Positions 17,093 to 26,169 of a stretch of DNA of 64,000 bases are shown piece by piece. Each line of letters begins with the position of its first letter. Within the stretch, counting starts at the first letter, position 1. The position numbers and the translations under genes were made by a program. The notes under the pieces were generated by a model. That model saw only the letters and a program-made list of their open reading frames with translations. It had not been told where the DNA came from and ran no database searches. Source of the stretch: Novosphingobium flavum. Its GTDB lineage: Bacteria > Pseudomonadota > Alphaproteobacteria > Sphingomonadales > Sphingomonadaceae. The DNA is taken from NCBI RefSeq assembly GCF_014230315.1, contig NZ_JACLAW010000008.1, positions 62,001 through 126,000 on the forward strand, given 5' to 3'.

Positions 17093-18223
17093 TTAGGGTT
17101 GACCCTGTTCGGGCGCGGTTTTCGGCGGCGCGGTCACGGCCAGCCGATCAGCCTGGAACGAGCCCAACCACAGGTCCGGCCCGGAAAGGGCGGCGGCGGA
17201 CAGGCCGTTGAAGGCGGCGCGCGGGGTGCCGTAGGCGAAAGTGGAAATGCGCCCGGCGGCAAGGTCGACCTCGCCTACGACCCAGCCGCGATGGCACAGC
17301 ATCGGGTCTGCAACGCCGCCCACGATGGGGCGCAGCCCGCCGCAGGCTGGCTCGTCAAGCCGCATGCCCGCGATCAGCAGGTGCCCCCCGGTCCAGTGGA
17401 TGTTGTCGGGCATGAAGTCGGGCGCGACGATGGTGCGCAGGGGGCGGCTGGTGTCGGCCCGGGCATAGACCACGACGGCATGGAGGCCGAAGGCGACGAC
17501 ATAGAACTCGCGGCCATCGGGCGACGACTCGATCCCGTTGTTGCCGGGCAGCTCCGTTCCCGGCAGCGGGCGGAAGGTGGCATCGCCCGGGCGCCATGAC
17601 CAGACCGCCCCGGTGATCTTGCCTGCGACGAAATCGGCGATGGTCGTGCCCGGGCGGGTGAGCACGGTGACGAGGACCTCGCCATCGGGCAGGCCGGTCA
17701 CGCTGTTGCCGACCTGTCCCGGCGGCATGGGCAGGCAGCCGCGCCAGGTGATGCGCGGGGCCGTGCCGGTGGCAGACACGTCGAAGACTTCGACGGCCTC
17801 GCGGCCGCCGTGATTGACCACCAGCAGGCGCCAGCGGCCGGGGCCGAGCGGGCGCAGGCTGAGGCCGCGATCGTTGAGCAGGGCGGGATCGGGCGGGGCG
17901 GGGCAGGCGGGCCATGCCGCTTGGTCCGGCGCGATCTGGCCGGCGGCGCCGGTGTACCAGCGGCTCAGGCGGCGGGCCGGGCCGTCGACCAGCTTGAGCC
18001 CGGCGCCGGGGGCAAAGCCGCTGGCGATCAGCCAGCGCGTGCCGGGAATGGCGATGACGTCTTCGGGCTTTTGCGCTCCGCACAGGTAGGCCAGTTCACC
18101 CTCTGCGGCACAGGCGGCGGGCTGGGATTCGGCTGGCGGGGGGCTCGCTTGAACTGGTTCGGTGAGTAGCGCGCCTGCAAGGAGAAAGGCTGCGCGGGAG
18201 GCGCGGGCGATCCAGCTTGGCAT
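17093..18223 (-). CDS. Secreted SMP-30-like beta-propeller protein
   Basis: 376-aa exported protein with a signal peptide (about 1-27, ending VQAS). The mature part has propeller-like repeats, for example IPGTRWLIASG, LLVVNHGG, GNNGIESSPDGREFYVVAF and DNIHWTGGHLLIAG, the last two resembling SMP-30/gluconolactonase and strictosidine-synthase-like proteins. Several cysteines suggest disulfides in the periplasm. Substrate unknown. It is divergent from the TonB receptor at 18470 across 246 bases, so the two may share control. Confidence 0.75.
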   Translation of the reverse strand: MPSWIARASRAAFLLAGALLTEPVQASPPPAESQPAACAAEGELAYLCGAQKPEDVIAIPGTRWLIASGFAPGAGLKLVDGPARRLSRWYTGAAGQIAPDQAAWPACPAPPDPALLNDRGLSLRPLGPGRWRLLVVNHGGREAVEVFDVSATGTAPRITWRGCLPMPPGQVGNSVTGLPDGEVLVTVLTRPGTTIADFVAGKITGAVWSWRPGDATFRPLPGTELPGNNGIESSPDGREFYVVAFGLHAVVVYARADTSRPLRTIVAPDFMPDNIHWTGGHLLIAGMRLDEPACGGLRPIVGGVADPMLCHRGWVVGEVDLAAGRISTFAYGTPRAAFNGLSAAALSGPDLWLGSFQADRLAVTAPPKTAPEQGQP

Positions 18224-18469
18224 GATCCGTCTCCCCCGGTCCTCGCCGGTCGTGCGGCAAGCATGGCGTCACTTCGCGGCTGTTTCAATGGCTTGGATGA
18301 TAGTTGCCGGGCGGGGGCGGGCTGGCGGTGTTGCGTTTCGGTCACTGGGTGGCGGTTTCCGTGCGGGTTGGCGTGCCTGGCGATGTCGCGCAGATTGACA
18401 TGAACCAGTTAGTACATTAGCCAGATCAGCGATGAGCCGGTAAGCCGGCCGCAAACAGGAGGATGTCCC

Positions 18470-21457
18470 TTGAGGAATTGCGCCAATCGACTCGTGCTGT
18501 CCGCGAGCCTTGCCAGCCTTGCCATTGTTCTGGCCGCCCCGGCCTTCGCGCAGGAGGCGGCAGCCGCCGCTCCCGCAGAGGAAGAGGCCGCGCCTCCGGC
18601 CCAGGAAATCGTCGTTACCGGCTCGCTGATCCAGCGTCCGAACAACACCGCCGTCAGCCCGATCGTTACCGTGGGCGAGGCCGCGATCAAGGAATCCGGC
18701 ACGGCCACCTTGCAGGACGCGCTCAACCAGATGCCCAGCTTCACCGCCGGCGGCAATGCCGCGACCGGCGGGCAGGGCAGCGGCGGCCGCGCGTCGATCA
18801 ACCTTCACGGCCTTGGCACCAACCGCAACCTCGTCCTGCTCGACGGGCGGCGGCTTCCGGTTTCCGACATCAACGGCAACGTCGACATCAACATCCTGCC
18901 CGATGCGATCATCGGCGGGATCGACGCGATCACCGGCGGCGCCTCGGCGATCTATGGTTCGGACGCCATGTCGGGCGTGGTCAACTTCAAGACCATTCGC
19001 AGCTTCAATGGCATCAAGATGGATGTCATGAACTCGATCAGCGAGAAGGGGGACGCCTACAAGTTCAACGGCTCGCTCGCGCTCGGCACCAGCTTTGCCG
19101 ATGATCGCGGCCATGTGATCGCCGCCTTCAGCTATGCCAAGCAGGACCCGGTGCTGAGCGGCTCGCGCGACTTCTTCCTCGACAAGGTGCCGTCCTCGTT
19201 CATCGGCTACGGCGCCTTCGTGCCGAGCGCGACCAATACGCCCGACGCCACGGTCCTGACCAACCTGTTCAATGCCTACGGTGTGGCCGGCGCGCGCAAT
19301 CCGCTGGCCTCGAACCTCGGCTTCAATGACGACGGCACGCTGTTCACCCAGTCCGGCGCGCTCAACTACAAGGGCTACAACGGCACCAACGGCTATGCCG
19401 TGGTGGGCGGCAACGTGCGCATGCCGGTGGGCCAGCAGGGCAACCTGCTCAACGCGCTGAACCGCAAGACCGCCTTCCTCAAGGCCGACTATGAGCTGGC
19501 GCCGAGCCTGACCGCCTATGGCCAGTTCATGTTCGTGGACCTCAACGTCAACACGAACAGCGGCGGCAGCCTGACCCAGTTCACCACGCTGACCACGATC
19601 CCGGTGACCAATCCGTTCATCCCGAACGACCTCAAGACCGTGCTTGCCTCGCGCCCCAATGCCGCGGCGCCCTTTGCCTGGTCGGGCCGTTATGTCGGCG
19701 TGCCGTGGAAGAACTGGGACGAGAACTACCAGGTCCAGCAGTACATGGCCGGCCTGAAGGGCGAGATCACCAGCGGCTGGAACTTCGACGTCTTCGCGTC
19801 CTACGACCAGTCGATCCACAACCAGATCATGCACAATGCCGTGCTCAAGAGCCGGGTCCAGACCCTGCTCAACGCGGCTGACGGCGGCAAGTCGATCTGC
19901 GCCGGGGGCTTCAATCCCTTCGGCAATGCCAATGCCCTGTCGCTCTCGCCCGCCTGCCAGGCCTATATCACCAAGGACACCTTCAGCCAGGAACGGCTGA
20001 GCCAGACCCAGGTCCAGGGGCAGGTCAACGGCAAGCTGTTCGACCTTGGCGCGGGACCGGCCCAGATCGCGGTCGTGGCCGACTGGCGCAAGAACACGTA
20101 TGCCTTCTCGCCCGACTCCGACATGACCGCGCTCAGCGGCTGGGCGCCCGGCGCCAATGTCGAGGCCTTCACCGCCACGATCGCCGTGCCGGAGAAGTCG
20201 ATCTCGGTGAAGGAACTGGCCGGACAGATCGACGTGCCGCTGCTGGCCGACAAGCCGTTCTTCAAGGAACTGGCGATCGGCGCCGCGGCCCGCGTTTCCG
20301 ACTATTCGGTGACCGGCTCGGTCAAGTCCTACGAGTTCGACGCCCGCTGGCGCCCGACTGACAGCCTGCTGTTCCGCGGTTCGTACCAGCGCGCCGTGCG
20401 CGCGCCCAACATCGGCGAACTCTATTCGCCGCCGTCGGGCTCGCAGTTGGTGATCGGCACCCCGCCGACCTCGCTGGGCGATCCCTGCGATAGCCGGTCG
20501 ACCGCGCGAATCGTCAACGGCGTGCCCACGGCCAATGCGGCCCAGGTTGCAGCGCTTTGCGTTGCACAGGGGGTGCCGTCGGGGGCGATCTCGACCTATC
20601 AGTTCCCGACCACGGCCACCGGCCAGACCATCGCCGGCAGCACTTCGGTCACCCCGGAAACGGCCGATACGTTCAACGTCGGCTTCGTCTTCAACTCGCC
20701 CGCAACGAGCGGCTTCCTGTCGGACTTCTCGGTCTCGGTCGATTACTACAACATCAAGATCAAGAACGTGATCTCGGCCGTGCCGGGGCTGACCGTGCTC
20801 TCGAAGTGCTATAACCTCGATGGCTCGAACCCGACCTATGCGGCCAGCAATGCCTATTGCGGCCTGATTAGCCGCGACAGCACGACCGGCCAGATCCTGA
20901 CCGTTTCGACGCCGTACCAGAACCTTGGCGGGGTCAAGACCGACGGGATCGAGGCTCAGGTCCACTGGGGCACCCGCGCGGGCTTCATCGGCCAGTCGGC
21001 CAAGGTCTATATCGACTCCGCGATCGGCTGGCTGCACAGCTACAAGGTGCAGCTCCTGCCTGGCGCGGCCTTCCTCGACTATACCGGGATCAGCGTCGGC
21101 GGGACCAATCCGGGGTCGGTCCCCTCGCGCGCCACGCCGCGCTGGCGTGCGCTCACCACCTTCGGAGTGAAGAGCGACGTGGTCGGCTTCGGCCTGCGCT
21201 GGCGCTACCAGAGCGCGATGAAGGACGTCAGCTCGGTGCTGACGCCCACCAACGCGCAGGTCGGCGTTCCGGCCTATGCGCTGTGGGACCTGTTCGGCTC
21301 GGTCAAGGTCAGCAAGGCCTTCGAGCTGCGCGGCGGCGTGACCAACCTGTTCAACAAGAGCCTGCCCTTCGTCGCCTCCTCGCAGAACGGTACCGACACG
21401 GCGCAATATGACGCCATCGGCCGCTCGTTCTACATCGGGGCGAAGCTGAACTTCTGA
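18470..21457 (+). CDS. TonB-dependent outer-membrane receptor (TTG start)
   Basis: 995-aa receptor: signal peptide 1-27, TonB box EIVVTG (46-51), plug domain with IYGSDAMSGVVNF, then a long 22-strand barrel with a C-terminal Phe (GAKLNF). The start is TTG 18470: AGGAGG at 18457-18462 is 7 bases before it, while the nearer ATG 18463 is in another frame. Such receptors import iron chelates, cobalamin, sugars or other large ligands with energy from TonB; substrate not determinable. A TTGACA at 18395-18400 may be a -35, but I see no convincing -10. The downstream esterase, beyond a hairpin, may process the imported compound. Confidence 0.95.
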   Translation: MRNCANRLVLSASLASLAIVLAAPAFAQEAAAAAPAEEEAAPPAQEIVVTGSLIQRPNNTAVSPIVTVGEAAIKESGTATLQDALNQMPSFTAGGNAATGGQGSGGRASINLHGLGTNRNLVLLDGRRLPVSDINGNVDINILPDAIIGGIDAITGGASAIYGSDAMSGVVNFKTIRSFNGIKMDVMNSISEKGDAYKFNGSLALGTSFADDRGHVIAAFSYAKQDPVLSGSRDFFLDKVPSSFIGYGAFVPSATNTPDATVLTNLFNAYGVAGARNPLASNLGFNDDGTLFTQSGALNYKGYNGTNGYAVVGGNVRMPVGQQGNLLNALNRKTAFLKADYELAPSLTAYGQFMFVDLNVNTNSGGSLTQFTTLTTIPVTNPFIPNDLKTVLASRPNAAAPFAWSGRYVGVPWKNWDENYQVQQYMAGLKGEITSGWNFDVFASYDQSIHNQIMHNAVLKSRVQTLLNAADGGKSICAGGFNPFGNANALSLSPACQAYITKDTFSQERLSQTQVQGQVNGKLFDLGAGPAQIAVVADWRKNTYAFSPDSDMTALSGWAPGANVEAFTATIAVPEKSISVKELAGQIDVPLLADKPFFKELAIGAAARVSDYSVTGSVKSYEFDARWRPTDSLLFRGSYQRAVRAPNIGELYSPPSGSQLVIGTPPTSLGDPCDSRSTARIVNGVPTANAAQVAALCVAQGVPSGAISTYQFPTTATGQTIAGSTSVTPETADTFNVGFVFNSPATSGFLSDFSVSVDYYNIKIKNVISAVPGLTVLSKCYNLDGSNPTYAASNAYCGLISRDSTTGQILTVSTPYQNLGGVKTDGIEAQVHWGTRAGFIGQSAKVYIDSAIGWLHSYKVQLLPGAAFLDYTGISVGGTNPGSVPSRATPRWRALTTFGVKSDVVGFGLRWRYQSAMKDVSSVLTPTNAQVGVPAYALWDLFGSVKVSKAFELRGGVTNLFNKSLPFVASSQNGTDTAQYDAIGRSFYIGAKLNF

Positions 21458-21470
21458 CCTTCCACCCCTG

Positions 21471-21507
21471 GCCCGGCGCTTTCCCTCAGAAGCGCCGGGC
21501 ACTTTTC
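21471..21507 (+). terminator. Intrinsic terminator after the TonB receptor
   Basis: 11-bp perfect stem (21471-21481 with 21490-21500), 8-base loop, followed by ACTTTTC. It separates the receptor from the esterase gene at 21562, perhaps only partly. Confidence 0.7.
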
Positions 21508-21561
21508 AGGGGCGGCCGGAATGCACTGGGGGCACAGCCACTTCCACGGAGAACAGGTATC

Positions 21562-22662
21562 ATGGGCAGGATTGCGGGCGCGGCATTGATGGCAATCGGG
21601 CTGGCGGCCCTGAGCGGGCAGGCCGCTCAGGCGCAGCCGCGAGCGGCCAAGCTTTCGGCCGGCGAGGCCGTGGCCGCCGAAGCCGTGGTCAATGGCCAGA
21701 TCTTCTCGGCGGGCGATGATCCCTATCCTCCGCACGGCACAACCTTCGCGGGCGGGGTTACCGGTCTGCCCGACATGACTTACCAGATCCTGCCCGGCTT
21801 CCGGCCGATGGTGCTCGATCTCTACCTGCCGCCGGCGAGCTTCAAGGGGCCGCGCCCGGTGATCGTCTTTACCCATGGCGGCGGCTGGATCGGCGGGGGC
21901 AAGCGCCTCAGCGGCGCTTTCGACAATTTCCCGCGTGTCCTCGCCTCGATCGCGCGGCGCGGCTACGTGGTGGCGGCCGTGGCCTATCGCTTCTCGGGCG
22001 AGGCGCCTTCGCCCGCCGCGATCCAGGACGTGAAGGCGGCGATCCGCTGGCTGCGGGCCAACTCGGCCAAGTACCGCATCGACCGCGAGCGCTTCGGGAT
22101 CTTCGGCGGCTCGGCGGGCGGGCAGCTTGCCGGGCTGGCGGCCGCGTCCTGCGGTGTGGCCGCGCTTTCGCCGCCATCGGCCGCCGTGCGCCGCAACGCG
22201 ACCGTGGAGGATCCGCGCGCCGGCACGGCCTCGCCCGAGGCCCAGTCGGACTGCGTGCAGGCGGGCGTGGCCTGGTACGGCATCTTCGATTTCGCGACCA
22301 TGCCGCAGAGCGACGTGATGAACGCCTACATGGGCTGCCGCAATGCGCCGTGCACCGACGAGCAGAAGCGGATGCCCTCGGCCCAGTCCTATCTCGGGCC
22401 GAAGACGCCGCCGATCCTCGTCATCACCGGGGCGAACGACCAGACCGTGCCGCCGAGCCAGACGACCAATTTCTACGCGGCGATGCAGGGCAAGGGCATC
22501 CGTTCGGAAATGCTGGTCATCCCGGGGGTCGATCACAGCTTCATCGGCAAGACCGCGGCCGAAACCCAGCGCGCGAGCAAGACCGCGCTCGCCCGGACGA
22601 TCGACTTCCTTGACCGGGAAATCGGCGACCGGCCGGGGCAGGGCAAGCCGCCGCGGCGCTGA
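21562..22662 (+). CDS. Secreted alpha/beta-hydrolase, esterase/lipase family
   Basis: 366-aa hydrolase with signal peptide (about 1-28, ending AQA). The HSL/BD-FAE-type motifs are present: oxyanion HGGGW (about 101-105), nucleophile elbow GGSAGG, then TGANDQTVPP (Asp) and GVDHSFIG (His). Probably a periplasmic carboxylesterase; substrate unknown. It follows the TonB receptor after 104 bases including a terminator. It ends only 3 bases from the end of the convergent metallo-beta-lactamase gene, with no room for a terminator between them. Confidence 0.88.
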   Translation: MGRIAGAALMAIGLAALSGQAAQAQPRAAKLSAGEAVAAEAVVNGQIFSAGDDPYPPHGTTFAGGVTGLPDMTYQILPGFRPMVLDLYLPPASFKGPRPVIVFTHGGGWIGGGKRLSGAFDNFPRVLASIARRGYVVAAVAYRFSGEAPSPAAIQDVKAAIRWLRANSAKYRIDRERFGIFGGSAGGQLAGLAAASCGVAALSPPSAAVRRNATVEDPRAGTASPEAQSDCVQAGVAWYGIFDFATMPQSDVMNAYMGCRNAPCTDEQKRMPSAQSYLGPKTPPILVITGANDQTVPPSQTTNFYAAMQGKGIRSEMLVIPGVDHSFIGKTAAETQRASKTALARTIDFLDREIGDRPGQGKPPRR

Positions 22663-22665
22663 CCG

Positions 22666-23565
22666 TCATTTCCCGGCGGGCTTGCCCTCGGCCACCAGCT
22701 GCTTCTCCCTGGCCAGCAGGTCGTTGAACGCCTTCTCGGACCTGTCGGTGAATGCGGCGCACCCTTTGGGATCGATGAAGGCGGCCTTGTCGCCCGCTTC
22801 GAGCCGCTTCACCTTGGCCTGCAGATCGAAATACCAGTCATGCGAGCCGAGCGGAATGTCGCACGGCAGGGAGCGCAGGACGGCGAAGCCCTTGCGGTAA
22901 TCGTCGGCAACGCCGGGATATTTCGGATTGTCGATCAGGTTGACGTCGCGGTTCAGGGTCGAGCCGCCGATGACCACGACATGCAGCGTCTTCCCGCCGT
23001 CACGCACGTCGAAGGTCCAGGTCGTGGTGCCCTTGGTGTGGCCGGGTGTGAGGCGCGCGGTCAGGGTCATGCCGCCGAGCGAAACCTTGTCGCCGTCATG
23101 CAGCACCCGGTCGACCTTCGCCGGGGGGTAATACTGGGCGGTATCGGCACCGTAGTAGAAGTCGGCCTTGCCGCCGGTTTCGATCGTGTCGACGTCGCCG
23201 GCCATGACCTCGTACTTCGCCCCCGTCTCGCGGACGATCTGGGCCGAGCCGCCGGCATGGTCGACATGGGAATGGGAAATCAGGAGGACCTTGATGTCCT
23301 TCCACTTGAACCCGAGCTTTTCCACGCTCTGCCGGATCAGCGGCGGGGAATCGGGGTAATTGCTGTTGATCAGGATCAGGCCCTTGGCCGTCTTGACCAG
23401 GTAGGAGCCGTGAAGGCCGCCGACGTAATAGAGATTGCCCGCGATGCGAAACGGGCCGACCTGCGGATCGGTCTGGGTCGTGGCGGCGGTGATCGGGGCG
23501 GGGGCCAATGCGGCGGTCAGCAGGGCACTGGCGGCAAGGCAGCGAATGGCAGTCCTGAAAGACAT
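22666..23565 (-). CDS. Subclass B3 metallo-beta-lactamase
   Basis: 299-aa periplasmic zinc hydrolase. After a signal peptide (about 1-28) it shows the full B3 zinc set: H98-x-H100-x-D102-H103 in SHSHVDHAGG, H176 in GHTKGTTTW and H242 in LGSHDWYF. B3 enzymes (L1, FEZ-1, BJP-1 and MIM-1 of Novosphingobium) bind two Zn ions and hydrolyse most beta-lactams including carbapenems; activity of this protein is inferred from motifs. Start at ATG 23565 with GGAGG 5 bases upstream; an in-frame extension to 23619 is unlikely. No mobile element or resistance gene is adjacent, so it looks chromosomal and intrinsic. Confidence 0.92.
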   Translation of the reverse strand: MSFRTAIRCLAASALLTAALAPAPITAATTQTDPQVGPFRIAGNLYYVGGLHGSYLVKTAKGLILINSNYPDSPPLIRQSVEKLGFKWKDIKVLLISHSHVDHAGGSAQIVRETGAKYEVMAGDVDTIETGGKADFYYGADTAQYYPPAKVDRVLHDGDKVSLGGMTLTARLTPGHTKGTTTWTFDVRDGGKTLHVVVIGGSTLNRDVNLIDNPKYPGVADDYRKGFAVLRSLPCDIPLGSHDWYFDLQAKVKRLEAGDKAAFIDPKGCAAFTDRSEKAFNDLLAREKQLVAEGKPAGK

Positions 23566-23689
23566 CGAACCTCCGGTCGTATCGGGCAATCTTGCGTTGG
23601 ATAGCCCGGGAGCGATCACAGGAAGAGATAGGAAATGCTTTCAGGCAGTCGCAAATTGTCGTGATGCCGGTCATGGTACGCGGGACGCG

Positions 23690-23728
23690 AAAAGCCCCGG
23701 AGCGGGTACTTGCGATACCGCTCCGGGG
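23690..23728 (-). terminator. Terminator of the Gly/Ser-rich protein gene
   Basis: Stem CCCCGGAGCGG...CCGCTCCGGGG (23695-23705, 23718-23728) followed on the minus strand by a short T-run, placed after the repeat-protein gene and before the beta-lactamase gene. Confidence 0.7.
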
Positions 23729-23754
23729 AAAGGTGGGGGTAAAGGGGGTGCGGC

Positions 23755-24777
23755 TTATTGCTTTGCGGTGCCGCTCGCCGTTTCCGAAGTTCCATTGGCC
23801 GAGCTGCTCGACTGCTGGCTGGCCACCTGCTTGATCTGGCCTTCGCTCATGGCCGACATCACGCCCTTGCCGCTGGCCGAGAAGTTGGTGGCGGGCAGGG
23901 TCGCGGTCTTGCCGTCGACCTTGACCAGCAGCTGGCGGACCTGGCCGCGCTGGTCGGTGATCACCTCGCGGACCTTGCCGATCTTCTCGCCGCTCGGGGA
24001 TAGAACCGAGGCGCCCTTGGTCACGCTGAAGGCGCCGGAGCCGGCGGCATTGCCCGATCCGGCAAGGCCGAGGCCCGATCCGGCCGCGCTGCCCGATCCG
24101 GCAGCCGAACCGGCGGCGCTACCGGCCAGCGATGCGGCCGATCCGGCAGCCCCGGCGCCCCGCTGGGCTGCGGCCGATGCCGCACCGCTGGCCGCGCCCT
24201 GGACCGAACCGGCGAGCTTGCCGCTGCGCTCGGCCGCAGCAGAGGCTGCGCCGCTCGCCGTGGTCCGGGCGGAACCGGCAAGATTGCTGCCGCGCTCGTC
24301 GGCGGCGGAAGCCGCGCCGGCCGCCGTGCCGCGCGCCGAGCCGGCCGCGCCGCGCACGGCGTCGGTGCCGATCAGCTGGGCATCGGCGCTGCCCGCCCCA
24401 CTGGCGCTGCCATCGCCCGCAAGCGTGCCGCCGACCGCGTGATTGGGGGTGGAGAGCGACTGGGTGAGGGTGCCGCCGCCGCTGGCTTCGGCGCTGCGGC
24501 TGGCGTGGACCTGACCGGTCTTACGGTTGACCGACTGGGAGCCGCTGGTCGATCCGCTGCCGCGCAGGGTGCCGTTGGTGTTGGAGCGGACCGAGTCCAT
24601 CGAGCTGCCGATAGAGTCCATCGAGCCGCCGATCGATCCCATGCCGCCCATGGCGCCACCGATGCCGCCACCGATGGCGCCGCCGATCCCGCCGCCAAGG
24701 CCGCCGCCGATCAGCTGGGCGTGGGCGGGGGCTGTCGTTGCGAGCAGCGCCGCCGAGATGAGGATGAACTTGTGCAT
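23755..24777 (-). CDS. Secreted Gly/Ser/Ala-rich repeat protein with PRC-barrel-like C-terminal domain
   Basis: 340-aa protein, signal peptide 1-21 (ending AHAQ). Residues 22-56 are a glycine-rich stretch of GGG/GGA steps; 57-140 are Ser/Gly/Thr-rich; 144-209 hold three tandem 22-residue repeats of the pattern AGS..-ASGAASAA-.R; 210-245 are again Gly/Ser/Ala. About residues 248-292 (TKGASVLSPSGEKIGKV onward) resemble a PRC-barrel or RNA/polymer-binding beta-barrel. No enzyme motif. It looks like a cell-surface or extracellular structural protein. It lies 125 bases downstream of the subtilisin gene on the same strand and near the ECF pair. Family not recognised. Confidence 0.8.
   Translation of the reverse strand: MHKFILISAALLATTAPAHAQLIGGGLGGGIGGAIGGGIGGAMGGMGSIGGSMDSIGSSMDSVRSNTNGTLRGSGSTSGSQSVNRKTGQVHASRSAEASGGGTLTQSLSTPNHAVGGTLAGDGSASGAGSADAQLIGTDAVRGAAGSARGTAAGAASAADERGSNLAGSARTTASGAASAAAERSGKLAGSVQGAASGAASAAAQRGAGAAGSAASLAGSAAGSAAGSGSAAGSGLGLAGSGNAAGSGAFSVTKGASVLSPSGEKIGKVREVITDQRGQVRQLLVKVDGKTATLPATNFSASGKGVMSAMSEGQIKQVASQQSSSSANGTSETASGTAKQ
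24151..24348 (-). repeat. Three tandem 66-bp coding repeats
   Basis: Three imperfect copies of a 66-base unit encode the 22-residue repeats at residues 144-165, 166-187 and 188-209 of the Gly/Ser/Ala-rich protein. Arg and Glu/Gln occur at fixed places in each copy. Confidence 0.7.
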
Positions 24778-24902
24778 GGCTGTTTCCTTCGCTTCGATGT
24801 GGCGAGGGCGGCTGACCGCTCTCTCACTGACGAAAACGAAGGGCCGATCCGGTTTAATTCATCGGCGCCGCAAAAAAGTTCGAAAAGTTTCGAGGCGCGA
24901 TT

Positions 24903-26144
24903 TTATCGGGCGCGGCAGGCGCCGCAGACGAGGCCCCGGCCATAGGTCCGGTCCGCACCCTTGCCGCCGAGGTCGATCGCCTCGCGGTCCAGCGCGGCGA
25001 TTGCCGGAGCCCCGCGATCGAGCGCGAGGGCGGCCCGCGCCGCCACCAGCGGCGCCGCGTAGGATGTGCCGCGCACCCGCAGCCATTGCCCGGCCGCATT
25101 GGCTGCGGTCATGTCAGCACCGGGGGCCGCATAGTCGAGATGGAGGGCGCGGCCCGCCTCGATCAGGGCACGGTTCCGGCCATCGACGCCGGTGACCGCG
25201 ATGACCCCCGGATAGGAGGCGGGATAGGCGGGCGGTGCGGCCGGGCCGTCATTGCCCACGGCGGCGACCAGCACCACCCCGCGCTTCATCGCGGCGCCCA
25301 GCGCGCGTTCCAGCAGCGGATTGGCCGGGCCGACGAGGCTGATCGAGATCACCCGCACCCGCTGGCGCAGCAGCCAGTCCACCCCCCGGCCGATGGCAAG
25401 GGCATTGCCGCCCGCCGGATCGCTGCCGTAGACATCGGCCACCAACACCCGGCGCGCGCCGGTTCGCCGCAGCAGCGAGGCGACCGCGCTACCATGATCG
25501 TTGGCGAGCGGCGCGCCGCGGGCAAAGCCCTGGACCGCCGCCGCGCCCACGCCGGGCCCGGGCGCGCCGTCGATCACGCCCACGGGAAGGTCGGTGGTGC
25601 CTGTGCCGGAAGGCGGAGCAGGAGCCTTGGCCGGTGCGGAAGCCGCAGCGCCTGCGGGGAAATTCAGAGTGTCGGCACTGATCGTTGCCTCCGGCAGGGC
25701 CTGCCGCAGCGCCCGCTCGGCCTTGGCCAGCGGCATTCCGGGCGGAACGGCGAGCCGGGTCACGGTCAGGCCCAGTTCGCCCAGTTGCTGGCTCTCCAGC
25801 GCGGCAAAGCCGGAAGCCCTGGCGCGGGCAAGATCTTGCGGCGAAAGGTCGAGCGCCAGCAGTTCGCCGCGCCGGGCCGGGGCGCCGGCCGCATTGACCT
25901 CGATCGCATCGCCATGGCGGCGCAACAGTTCGGCCAGCCGCGCGGTCCGCTCGCGCGCGAGATCGGCGGCATTGCGGGCGATGGTTCCGGCCGTGTCGCC
26001 CACCCGGTCCAGCGCGGAGCCCAGCGTTCCCGTTACCCGGTCCAGCGCGCCGCCGACCGGGGGCAGGCCCAATTGCGCCGATGCGGGCACGGCGGCCCCC
26101 AGCAGCAGGGCGAAAATCAGGGGAAGGCGGCTTTTCATCATCAA
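24903..26144 (-). CDS. Secreted subtilisin-like (S8) serine protease
   Basis: 413-aa exported protease: signal peptide 1-23, a 140-residue N-terminal region (two LDRV repeats, then an I9-inhibitor-like alpha/beta stretch about 93-160) and an Ala/Pro linker, then the S8 catalytic domain. The triad is D192 (GVIDG), H217 (NDHGSA) and S361 (GTSYAAP), with oxyanion N298 (VGNDG). Length and prosegment fit a self-processed enzyme acting in the periplasm or outside. The catalytic domain is short and ends in a Cys pair (VCGAC). It is divergent from the ECF sigma gene across about 75 bases that contain a perfect inverted repeat, and upstream of the repeat protein. Confidence 0.92.
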   Translation of the reverse strand: MMMKSRLPLIFALLLGAAVPASAQLGLPPVGGALDRVTGTLGSALDRVGDTAGTIARNAADLARERTARLAELLRRHGDAIEVNAAGAPARRGELLALDLSPQDLARARASGFAALESQQLGELGLTVTRLAVPPGMPLAKAERALRQALPEATISADTLNFPAGAAASAPAKAPAPPSGTGTTDLPVGVIDGAPGPGVGAAAVQGFARGAPLANDHGSAVASLLRRTGARRVLVADVYGSDPAGGNALAIGRGVDWLLRQRVRVISISLVGPANPLLERALGAAMKRGVVLVAAVGNDGPAAPPAYPASYPGVIAVTGVDGRNRALIEAGRALHLDYAAPGADMTAANAAGQWLRVRGTSYAAPLVAARAALALDRGAPAIAALDREAIDLGGKGADRTYGRGLVCGACRAR

Positions 26145-26169
26145 TTGTCACGCTAACAGGAAGGGACAG

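Noticed and set aside
18269..21502. A continuous open frame of over 1000 codons on the minus strand
   Set aside because: It lies fully opposite the TonB receptor gene; GC-rich codon use on one strand opens the complementary frame. Composition (His/Arg/Gly-rich) and lack of any motif show it is a shadow.
24151..24348. CRISPR-like repeat array
   Set aside because: The 66-base repeats have no spacers and encode in-frame protein repeats.
24778..24902. Second copy of the 26170 inverted repeat before the repeat-protein gene
   Set aside because: GATGAATTAAACC occurs there on the minus strand but shares only GATGAA with the arm and has no inverted partner.
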